A stretch of 64,000 nucleotides of DNA. Source: Synaphobranchus kaupii. Its lineage: Eukaryota; Chordata; Actinopteri; Anguilliformes; Synaphobranchidae. Every line of letters starts with the position of its first letter. Position 1 is the stretch's first letter. Of this stretch, positions 55,164 through 64,000 are shown one piece after another. Location of the stretch: the NCBI GenBank assembly GCA_029718625.1, contig CM056381.1:55112157-55176156 (forward strand). Direction: 5' to 3'. Below the pieces are notes generated by a model. That model did not search any database. It was not told the origin of the DNA and saw nothing but the letters and a program-made list of their open reading frames with translations. Both the position numbers and the translations under genes were made by a program.

Positions 55164-55652
55164 ATGGACCCAGCAGACTCTGAGCAGCTCCAGCACGCCA
55201 TCACCTGCCAGGGAGCTGTAATCGGTTGGCATGACCAGCCTCCTTGACGTCATGGAGACCCTGAAGTCTGTCTCGGACCAAGTGGGTCAGATGGGGTCCC
55301 TGATGTTGCTCTCCACCAGCCTGCCAGTTCCTACTCCAGCGGTGCAGCCTGCTGCCCCTCCACTCCCTCCAGCCAGAGAGCCCTGCATTCCCCATCCAAA
55401 GCGCTATCTCTGCAATTTGGGGAAGTGCCAGGGCTTACTGATGCAATGTGATCTTGTTTTAAAGATGCAACCGGGTTCCTACCACTCTGACCAGAGCAAG
55501 ATCGCATTCGTCATGGCCTGCCCTGGGGGGAAGTGCGCGAGACTGGGCCACCGCCATTCGGGACAGCCAGCTACCTGCCAGCATCCATTTCCCAACCTTC
55601 TCATCCGAGATGAGGAAAGTGTTTGACCACCCAGTCTGTGGTCATGATGCCG
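55164..55652 (+). pseudogene. Gypsy gag, N-terminal part
   Basis: ATG 55164 (MDPADSEQLQHAITCQG), then a frameshift near 55225, then a Pro-rich linker and capsid start (PPLPPAREPCIPHPKRY; LVLKMQPGSYHSDQSKIAFV). Another shift comes before MRKVFDHPVCGHDAA, where the composite LINE begins. Start and order match fish gypsy gag. Confidence 0.8.
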
Positions 55653-55654
55653 CC

Positions 55655-56050
55655 ACACCTTCCGCTCCAAACTCTAGGGCCTTGAGGAGGATGAAAAGTG
55701 CACTAGGTACTTCTTCCACAGGGCACAGTCAAAAACTAATAACATCTCTTCCCTTTATAACAGCAAAGGGGTGGTGGTATCTGAAGAGGCGGAGGTCCGG
55801 GAGGTGGCCAGGGAGTTCTATGCAGGTCTGTACAGCATAAGGCCCGCAGATGGGGCTCTCATGGACACCTTCCTGGACTGCCTGGACAGACGCCTCGGGG
55901 ATGAGAGCATGGAACCTGAGTTGAGCACAGAGGAGCTCAACCGGGCCATACGCTCCCTAAATCTACACAAAGCTCCTGGTCCTATTGGGATCCCGGCCAC
56001 ATTATATCAGGCCTACTGGGATCACCTGAAGGAGGACGTGGTGGAGGTAC
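55655..56050 (+). pseudogene. Tx1/L1-like LINE fragment, upstream of the RT core
   Basis: Reads EEDEKCTRYFFHRAQSKTN, EVREVAREFYAGLYS, then ELNRAIRSLNLHKAPGPIGI and YQAYWDHLKEDVVEV, the linker and first RT block of a Tx1/L1-type ORF2. It breaks off where an L2-like LINE begins. A matching C-terminal piece is at 58260-58636. Confidence 0.8.
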
Positions 56051-56051
56051 C

Positions 56052-58225
56052 ACTGAAGTATCGCTGGATGAATTGACTAACCAGTTAAGTTTAACTCTCA
56101 GAAGCACCCTTGATATGGTTGCCCCTCTAAAAAGAAAGTTTTGTCGGAAAAACCGTACTCCCTGGTACAATGACACTACCCGTGCCCTGAAGCAGTCCAC
56201 AAGAAAACTGGAGCGAAAATGGCGGTCAGCTAAACTAGAAGTATTTTGTCTTGCATGGAAAGATAGCCTCCTCCAGTACAAGCAAGCTCTTGTATAAGCT
56301 AGATCTGCCTTTTTTTCTAAATTAATTGAACAAAACAAATGCAACCCAAAATTCTTGTTTAGCACTGTGGACAATTTGACTAAAAAACCATCATCAGAAT
56401 TTTCATCCTACCCCAGCATTTACAGCAGTAATGATTTCATGAATTTTTTCAATCAAAAGATTGAAGCTATCAGAGACCAGATCTCCAAATTGCCTCCTCC
56501 TCTAGGCATCACTCCTCCCATATTCAATGAACAGCCCAGATCCTGGTCAACACAGGAAGATGTATCATCAGTGGCACTAAACTGTTTTAGGCCAATTGAC
56601 ATGGAGGAGCTGTCTAAACTGGTTATGTCCTCAAAACCGACTACCTGCCTACTCGACCCAATCCCTACAAAATTAGTTAAAGAACTTTTCCCCATACTAG
56701 GCCAGCATATGTTAAAAATCATTAACACATCCTTAGTAGCAGGATATGTACCAGAGCCACTAAAAATGGCGGTTATTAAGCCATTACTAAAGAAACCAAA
56801 CCTCAAATCTGACAAATTGGAAAACTATAGACCCATTTCAAATCTTCCATTTCTATCAAAAATATTAGAGAAAGCTGTTGCTAAGCAACTTGGTGCATAC
56901 CTTAGCTCAAACCATATCCATGAAATGTTCCAGTCAGGATTTAGACCCTACCATAGCACTGAAACGGCACTTGTTAAAGTTATTAACGATTTACTATTAT
57001 CAGCCGACCAAAACTCTGTGTCTGTTCTTGTACTTCTTGACCTAAGTGCAGCTTTTGATACAATAGATCATGAGATTCTACTGAACAGACTCCAGGGCTG
57101 TGTTGGACTAAATGGTCAAGCTCTTGCATGGTTCAGATCATACTTATACAATAGGAAGCAGTTTGTTAAATGAAGTATCATCCAGTTACTCAGTAATGAA
57201 ATATGGTATTCCACAAGGATCAGTGCTAGGCCCACTACTCTTTTCATTATATATGCTACCCCTTGGTGATATTATTCGGACACATGGGGTAGATTTTCAC
57301 TGCTATGCGGACGATACGCAGATATACATTTCCATGAAACCCGGCGAGGCACTACCACTTTCTCGGTTAGAGGCTTGTATTGCAGATATTAAAGCTTGGA
57401 TGCTTTCCAATTTCCTGCTCCTAAACTCAGAAAAGACCGAAATGTTGGTTTTAGGTCCAAAAAAACAAAGGGAGAAACTGGGTACATCTACTTTAAATTT
57501 CAATGGTTGTTTAGTTGTTCCAAACTCAGCTGTGAAAGACCTAGGTGTTACTATAGACCCAGATCTAACCTTTAGCGCGCACATAAAAAACATATCTAGA
57601 GTAGCTTTCTTTCAGTTAAGGAACATAGCTAAAATAAGGCACTTCCTATCAATAGGGGACGCAGAGAAACTGATCCATGCTTTTGTTACGTCTAGGCTAG
57701 ATTACTGTAATGCCCTGCTATCTGGCTGCCCTAAGTCCTTGCTAAATAATCTCCAGCTTGTGCAGAATGCAGCCGCTCGCATTTTAACTAGAACTAAGAA
57801 ATATGAGCATATTACCCCAGTACTAGCATCGCTTCATTGGCTACCAATTAAGTTTAGGATAGACTTTAAGGTTTTGCTTCTGACCTTTAAAGCTTTAAAT
57901 GGACTTGCGCCAGTGTATATATGTAATCTGCTTTTACGATATAAGCCAAAAAGATCACTCCGTTCCCAAGACGCAGGCTACCTAGTAGTCCCAAGAATAT
58001 CTAAAAACTTGACGGGTGGTAGAGCTTTCTCCTACAGAGCGCCACTACTGTGGAACACCCTGCCAAAATTTATAAGGGAATCAGACACCGTCTCAATATT
58101 TAAGTCTAGATTAAAAACGCACCTTTATGATCAGGCTTATAATGAGCTATAGTCTGGAGACAGGACCACGAGAAGCATTTAGCCATAGAGTAATGTGGGG
58201 TGGCATCGTTTCTTTACTGTCACCT
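56052..58225 (+). mobile_element. L2-like LINE, 5' truncated, coding region nearly intact
   Basis: Begins inside the ORF just before the RT domain and runs through the complete C-terminus. It has only one stop and one frameshift, far less decay than the surrounding LINE and gypsy pieces. The 3' end is approximate. Confidence 0.85.
56061..58152 (+). pseudogene. L2-like LINE reverse transcriptase
   Basis: Pre-RT region (RSTLDMVAPLKRKFCRKNRT; WYNDTTRALKQ). RT blocks: [76 protein letters not shown] and CYADDTQIY (57301-57325). The C-terminal region includes [30 protein letters not shown] and [17 protein letters not shown], ending at 58152. A TAA at 56295 replaces a sense codon, and a one-base shift near 57165 separates the two long frames. 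The endonuclease is absent. Confidence 0.9.
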
Positions 58226-58259
58226 GTCAACAGCTGTGACCCCATCTTCCTGGGCTGGC

Positions 58260-58817
58260 TCTTGATAGGTGGGTAGGATTGTTTTCCCTCACATGACTGC
58301 ATGGTTTCTCAAACTCTGTCTTCATAGCTATGCAGCCATAGATTACTCCTGGCGGGGGAACTTGTCCGCTGAGCTCCAGCGTCAGTGGAGGATTATCAAC
58401 ACTGTCAGGCAGGTCCTGTGGGAGACGAGGAAGATCAAGGTCTACCAAGAAACAACAGTAGACCTGATCAATCTCCGGAGGAGGATCCAAAACCTCCTCC
58501 AGGACGGCGTTATGGTGGATTTTCACAAAAACAAGTGCCTGGCAAGAGAGAAATGGGGGGTGGACCATTGGAAAGAACTGATCATTTACCCCCCAAAAGA
58601 GAGAGAACCAATACAACCCCCTAAGCGGGAACTGTAGGAACTTTTTGCATTTTAAAGTGGAAATGAAGTGCCATATTTTGTAAATGGTCGTTTTAAAAAA
58701 AAAAATGTTTTAAGACATTTTGTGCTATAGGAGTGAGGCATTGTGTATATATGTGTTTTTAACTTAAAGAAAAATGTTTTCTTGTAAAATACTTGTAAAA
58801 AACCAATAAAAACGAAA
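58260..58817 (+). pseudogene. Tx1/L1-like LINE C-terminal fragment and 3' UTR
   Basis: WRGNLSAELQRQWRIINTVR, WETRKIKVYQETTVDL and LREKWGVDHWK-type sequence end at a stop near 58636. An AT-rich tail with AATAAAAACG follows, after which gypsy gag resumes. It probably belongs to the same LINE as 55655-56050, but the RT core between them is missing, so the L2-like insertion came with a deletion or the LINE was already deleted. Confidence 0.65.
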
Positions 58818-60610
58818 TGTCCTGTTCGCCTAAAAGGGGTGGCTCACCAGTAAAACTGGGTGTCCTGGTGAGCCCTATCTCTTCTCCTGCTACTGCCCAG
58901 TCCTGGTTCCTGATTGACGCCACGCTCAGCTGGAACTGCTAATCGCTCCCCCGTCTGCACTGGTCGACTCTGGAGCTGACTCCAATTTCATCGATGGCAC
59001 ACTCGTCCGCCAAGCAGGCATCGCCACCTGGCCTCTCCCTAACCCTCTCAATGCCTTCGCCCTGGACGGGAGACTCATCGCCCGAGCCACCCATTCGACC
59101 GAACCACTTCTGCTCATCCTGTCCGGCAACTACCATGAAACCATCCCACATTATCACCTCTACACAATCACCCCAGGTCCTCGGTCAACCATGGCTGAGG
59201 CGGCACAACCCCCATCTAAATTGGGCCACCAACAAGATACAGAGTTGGAGTCCCTACTGCCACTCTACCTGTCTCCAATCAGCCTAACCACTGTCTGGGG
59301 GCACCAACCCATCTCCCCTATCACAACCGCCTGATCTGTCCTCTGTTTCTGCAGCCTATCATGACCTCTCTGAGGTATTTAATAAATCTCTTGCCTTGTC
59401 CTTGCCTCCACACAGACTGTACGATTGCTGTATTGACCTGGTTCCAAGGGCCAGCTTGCCATCCAGCTGCCTATACAACCTGTCCTGTCCAGAGAGGGCT
59501 GCTATGGAGACTTATATTCACAACTTGCTCGCAGCAGGTATCATCCGTCCGTCCTTCTCCCCTGTCGGGGCCGGGTTTTTCTTTGTCTCCATGAAAGACG
59601 GCACCTTACGTCCATGCATCGATTACCGTGGCCTGAATTCCATTACTGTCAGAAACAAATACCCTCTGCCTCTCATCAACTCTGTTTTCGAACCCCTCCA
59701 TGGAACCACTGTCTTTTCCAAACTAGACCTCCGGAACGCCTCCAACCTGGTCCGGATCCGGGAGGGGGACGAATGGAAAACCGCTTTTAACGCCCCTGGG
59801 GCACTGAGTACCTGGTGGTCCCGTTCGGACTCACTAACGCCCCAGCTGTGTTCCAGACCCTCATCAACGATGTCGTCCGTGATCTCCTCAACCGGTCTGT
59901 ATTCGTTTATCTGGACGATAAATTCGATTTTTTCCCGTAACCCTGATGAGCATGTCCTACATGTCAGACAAGTTCTCCAACGTCTCCTGGAAAACAAGCT
60001 GTATGTAAAGGCTGAGAAATGTGAATTCCATGTACCCTCCGTCAGTTTCTTAGGTTTTATTGTGGAGAGTGGGCGAGTAAGACTTGACCCAGATAAGATC
60101 CGGGCAGTGGCAGAGTGGCCTCGACCCACCTCACGCAAACAGCTCCAGCAGTTCTTAGGGTTTGCAAACTTTTACCGCCGTTTCATCTGGGGCTACAGCC
60201 AGGTAGCCACCCCCTCACTAATCTCACCTCCACCTCTGTTCCCTTCAATTGGACTCCCAAAGCTGACACTGCCTTCTCCAGTCTCAAATCCAGGTTCACC
60301 TCCGCTCCTGTTCTTATACACCCGGACCCCAGTTGCCAGTTCATTGTCAAGGTGGACGCCTCCGATTCTGGGGTAGGTGCCATCCTGTTTCAGCGCTCGA
60401 CGGAGGACCAGAAATTACACACGTGTGCCTTCTTCTCCCGCCGAGCACAAATACGATGTGGGCAACCGGGAACTGCTGGTGGTCGCCCTGGAGGAATGGA
60501 GGCATTAGCTGGAGGGGGCAGAGCTTCCGTTTATTGTCAGGACTGACCACAAAAACCTCTCCTACATCCAATCCGCCAAACGTCTCACCTCCCGCCAGGC
60601 CCGTTAGGCA
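58818..60610 (+). pseudogene. Gypsy gag end, protease, reverse transcriptase, start of RNase H
   Basis: Resumes with CPVRLKG (last zinc-knuckle Cys). The protease has active site DSGAD (58963-58980) and [16 protein letters not shown] in a shifted frame. RT follows: [34 protein letters not shown] and [10 protein letters not shown] short out-of-frame stretch holds the active site YLDD (59908-59919); the frame is then restored ([33 protein letters not shown]). RNase H begins [17 protein letters not shown] and [16 protein letters not shown], then the right LTR cuts in. There are two compensating shifts around YLDD plus others. Confidence 0.88.
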
Positions 60611-60736
60611 CTTTATTTTGGCGTTTCTAAGTACTCTAACATCCTCCCTTTCCCTCCAGTCCACCTCCATTTTGTTTCCTTCGTTTTCCCATTCCTTATG
60701 TTTCATGTTGTGTTTTTCAGTTTACCCTGTTCGTCT

Positions 60737-62103
60737 TGTAGTGCATGTCCATTGCAAATCAACTCACATTCATGTGACCCTGGACCGCATTTCCAAAAGA
60801 CTACATATACCGGCATGCGACAGTCATGTGATCCCGGGCAGGACTTGACCAATCAGGACTGAGTCCCCGGTTCTATAAAACTTTGAGCAAACTTCCTGTT
60901 CTTCCTTCTTACTATTTTCACTTGTCGGAACACTTGTCTCCTGACTCGTCATCTTTCCGGTTGGGGAAGGGATGAGACTAGGCCAACCCAGGCAAGGGAA
61001 CACGTGGAGAAAACTGCTCCCTCCCTCGGGTTATGCGGCCACAACGACCGCTCTGTCACCCAGCTCTCAGTTAGCGTGTTCGTGAAAGCCACTAAAAGAG
61101 CTACACTGAGCTATCATCATACGACGTAGCCTTAAAGCCACAGCCAGAGAAACGTGTGTAGCCTATGAGTACCCTCAAAGGACGGAGAAAAAGGACAATG
61201 CAATCCAGAGACGCTGCCAAAAGACAGAACTTTCTGGACACATCAAAGCCACGGAACCAGCCTGTGTACTCCAGTACAGTAAGACTGACACAAACATCCA
61301 GGCAATAGTTTAGGAAAACTTTTGTTTAATGTGTATTGGCAATGTAATTACATGTTTAATTGTATCCATTGTGTGTATTTAGAGTAATGTTAACTTATAA
61401 CTCAACACATGGCTTGCAGGCTATCGACAGCCAATTCGCATAAGCTAAAGTTACAGAGCCTACTCTAATTTACAGCTAACACTAATCTACAATCCGCCTC
61501 CCTTTTTAATCGAGATCTGTGCATGTTCATACTAATACCTAACCCATTAGATATAGGCTCCCATGCCTGTAAACGGATAGGGGCCTGGAATTTAGCTAGA
61601 CATAGCTAAATTTCTATAGCCTCAATACACGCCATGTTTCAGGCCACGTTAGCTTCATGCTAAAGCTAGATTTGTATTTCCCCCTCGAGATGCGTCTTGT
61701 GATCTGAACACCATGTGTTCTGGCGCACATACAGAAATAGAACTGTGAATTCTATATGCCTCATTCTTTGTCTACACTTCGTTTCACTTTCCATATAATT
61801 CGCTGCTTTTAGGATGTTAGTTTAGACGTGTTTGTTATTTAATAAATTGTATTTTGTTCAACCTGGTCATCGGTCTGATTGTTGTTTGAATAAACATTTG
61901 AGCCTATCCTCCAAAAGAACTTACTCCTTCAGATTACGTTATTGATTATTATTTTAATAGTTAACATTGAAATTCATAATCATGATTTAATAATTCATTT
62001 TATGAGACTGATTTATTATACTTTGCACATTCATGGTGCCTCCATGTGATGACTGTTAAGACGTTTTAACTGTCAAATTATTAATGTACCTAATGACACT
62101 ACA
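60737..62103 (+). mobile_element. 1367-bp solo LTR inserted in a gypsy LTR
   Basis: The ends TGTAGTG...CACTACA form a 7-bp inverted repeat, with duplication GTCT at 60733-60736 and 62104-62107. A CCAAT box (about 60849), TATAAAA (60874-60880) and AATAAA (61841 and 61889) lie in plus-strand order, a complete U3-R-U5 layout. No coding frame. TG...CA ends and a 4-bp duplication fit a retrovirus-like or Ty3 family. Confidence 0.85.
60849..60880 (+). promoter_or_regulatory. LTR promoter (CCAAT and TATA boxes)
   Basis: CCAAT then TATAAAA 25 bp apart in U3 of the solo LTR; the promoter appears intact in sequence. Confidence 0.6.
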
Positions 62104-62217
62104 GTCTCATTTCTGTGTTTGTTGCAGGCTGGTCGTAGTCCCCATTTAGTTCCTTATTTTCGCCCCTTATTAGTCAGCCTATCACTCTCCCTCTCGCACA
62201 CATTCCTCACTCCCTTG

Positions 62218-63717
62218 CATAAGAACTTGCATAAGCTCATACTTATTTTTGGTAATTTCACTCAAGAAACTGTTTTAATTTTTCATCAATCGCTTTTTTG
62301 TAAGCAGAGGTTGGGTCATTGCTAAGTTTGTAATAATATGTGGTATTGACAAGCAGTTGTAGAATCTCTGATTAAGTCCAATTAAGAATATAAATCAGCA
62401 CCCCCCCCCCCTTTACATTAACATTGGCAAACCATTGAGAGTAAGCATCCAAGGTGAAAATGTAACATAGCATTTTTATCCGGAAAGCTCCCCAAGTCTC
62501 TCACTCCAAAACGCAGAGTACAATGCAATATCGCCAAAAAGCCCGGCCACTAGGTTGGGCGAAATCTCCTGCCACAATTATTTTCCTAGTGATGTCACTC
62601 TGTCTGTCAGCCATGATCAGCACATCAACATTTAATTTAGAAAACTGTGTGCGTGTGTGCATGCAAGCATTTGTAATTTAATGTGTATCCATGTTTGTGT
62701 GGTTTGGTGTGTTTGTGTTTATGTATGTTCATGTGGTTTGTGTGTATATGCATGTTTGTATGTTTCTATGGGTGTTCTAGCTTAATGTGTGTCTGTTTAT
62801 GTAGATGTGCTTTTATAATGGTATTACAGAGGAGGGAACAGTGAGAACCATTGACTGAGAGCTAAGTAGTCACCCTCCATCTGCTTCTGTTCATCACAGT
62901 CACCTTGGAAACTAAACCCTTTAAATGCATTACTTCCTTCATAAATGACCTGGCACATGGACTTCCATCTGTCTTAGGACTGCCCCCAAACTAAGCTACA
63001 TTCCAGTATACCACTAAGACAAACCAGGCCACTTTTCGACCACTGCAGATATATAACATTCATCGTAAGGCTCTGCAGAGACACTATACCATGGTTTACT
63101 TAAACACTTTCACTAACATTAAAAACAGCCCTGACATTCATCATAATTTGGAGAGCTTAACTCAAGTGCTGCACAGGAATATAGGGAGCCAAAGCCCTGC
63201 TGGTCTTTCACGAAGCACCCCTCAATAGGATCTAGTGCTTTCATCCCTGGCCATACCACTGTCTCTGTTTAGATGTCAGTGGAGACGGTGGTGACCCATT
63301 GCCTCTGCTTTCATGTGCAGTGTCAGCATCACCTCTACAAGCTGCTTCCTGTGAACATTATTTCTGGAGCTCACCATCTCTCAACCCTGCAACCACTGCA
63401 AGGAAGTCTATTGCATGTGGTTATGTAATTTTTAGTATATGTAAAAAGGACATCTTTTGATGAGAGAACACACAGATGATGTTTGGTTGTGTTTTATACT
63501 CTGTATGGATGGCACCCTAATGTCTGGCTGAAATGTTTGCAACAATAAGGTGCTTACAGAGTGTGTAAAACACGGTGCAGACATGTACACAGACACCGGC
63601 CTGTCCGCAGATTTTGCCATTCATAGTGGAGCATACCAACCCCTCTTTGTAGACTACATTTCCCATCATTTTTGCTCACAAATTCCTAACAATAATGGCA
63701 TCCCTCATGGAAGATGA
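62218..63717. other. No gene supported
   Basis: A C-run at 62401-62412, GT-rich low-complexity DNA at 62645-62790; otherwise unremarkable. Confidence 0.5.
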
Positions 63718-63990
63718 TTATGGTGTGCAGAAAGTATGCTTGTAGGTGAAACGACAGGTCTGCACGGACACAAAAAACAACTCCTGCCCGGACTGCCTAG
63801 GTGGACGTCCGCTCAGGGTCCGTTTTGGGTCTGCTATGATGTCATTTAGGTCCACATAGACCCTGCGGACGTCCATACGCATACTTTTTTTGGTGACTAT
63901 GAATCGGTCTATAGTCTCTAAAACCAAACAGGTGCCTGTTAAAAACAGTGGATCCATCTCTTCATCAGTAAGGAGATTATTCTCCTCATT
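63718..63990 (-). other. Open frame at window edge, unrecognised
   Basis: The minus strand is open from the edge to a TAA at 63718 and reads MDPLFLTGTCLVLETIDRF and LNDIIADPKRTLSGRPP. The first ATG is at about 63954. No motif; it may be a chance frame or part of a feature beyond the window. Confidence 0.2.
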
Positions 63991-64000
63991 TTGATTCACC

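Larger units (their letters stand above)
54589..62217 (+). mobile_element. Ty3/gypsy retrotransposon, broken and multiply invaded
   Basis: Left LTR 54589-55146, gag 55164-55652, composite LINE 55655-58817, then gag end, protease, RT and start of RNase H to 60610, then directly a right LTR from about 60636. Integrase is missing. The right LTR is split by a solo LTR (60737-62103) and truncated at about 62217. No target duplication can be tested. Confidence 0.85.
60636..62217 (+). repeat. Right LTR of the gypsy, split and truncated
   Basis: 60636-60736 and 62108-62217 match the first about 210 bp of the left LTR (CCCTCCAGTCCACCTCC; GTGTTTGTTGCAGGCTGG). The match stops at CACTCCCTT. The break contains a solo LTR with duplicated GTCT. 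Confidence 0.85.

Noticed and set aside
55655..58817. One single long LINE
   Set aside because: The flanking pieces are Tx1/L1-type (HKAPGP, WRGNLS) while the middle is L2-type ([18 protein letters not shown]), so at least two elements are present.

Overview
The window looks like teleost fish nuclear DNA. The reasons are Tc1/mariner copies with Sleeping Beauty-like and other fish-style terminal repeats, L2-like LINEs, an L1/Tx1-like LINE, a LINE/SINE tail ending in TGTAA repeats, a Penelope-like fragment, Ty3/gypsy elements, hAT- and TTAA-type MITEs, GT/CA microsatellites, and one spliced gene model. Nothing is prokaryotic: there are no operons, ribosome binding sites or CRISPR arrays. There is one assembly gap of 500 N (21454-21953). 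Most of the sequence is mobile elements, many inserted into one another, so real boundaries matter more here than long ORFs.

Layout, left half. 1-1399 is a Tc1-like transposon cut by the window edge. 2500-4030 is a DNA transposon with a 758-bp hAT-type MITE inside it, flanked by a perfect 8-bp duplication. 5839-12679 is a young Ty3/gypsy element on the minus strand (gag-protease, RT-RNase H, integrase). Its upstream LTR holds a 1975-bp solo LTR of another family. 12715-17331 is a second young LTR element on the minus strand that has gag but no pol. 18466-21453 is the only convincing host gene: five exons with compatible phases, running into the gap. It has a 20-bp minisatellite in the intron before the last visible exon and MITE debris in another intron.

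Layout, middle. 21954-25750 has no gene I can support. 25760-30016 is an L2-like LINE split exactly at a TA by a 2.27-kb element made of concentric inverted repeats. 31985-33943 is a hAT-like element. 34569-35665 holds broken gypsy gag-protease and a LINE scrap. 36350-42773 is a DNA transposon carrying a nearly full-length L1 with a 16-bp target duplication.

Layout, right half. 44513-46433 holds two LTR-like segments. 48058-48973 is a Tc1-type deletion derivative that keeps only the transposase DNA-binding domain. 49338-53087 is a Penelope-like element split by a piggyBac-like element at TTAA. 53200-54031 is an L1 tail. 54589-62217 is a gypsy element with a composite LINE inside it and a solo LTR inside its right LTR. 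62218-64000 is mostly featureless.

The mobile elements do not form a pathway. What they offer is insertion history: in several places removing the inner element restores the outer sequence or its reading frame. Protein families were recognised by eye from motifs and domain order; no database search was run. I found no clear candidate for a new biological system. The best leads are the unnamed spliced gene, the concentric palindrome, the DNA-binding-only transposase ORF and the gag-only LTR element with a repeated leader.
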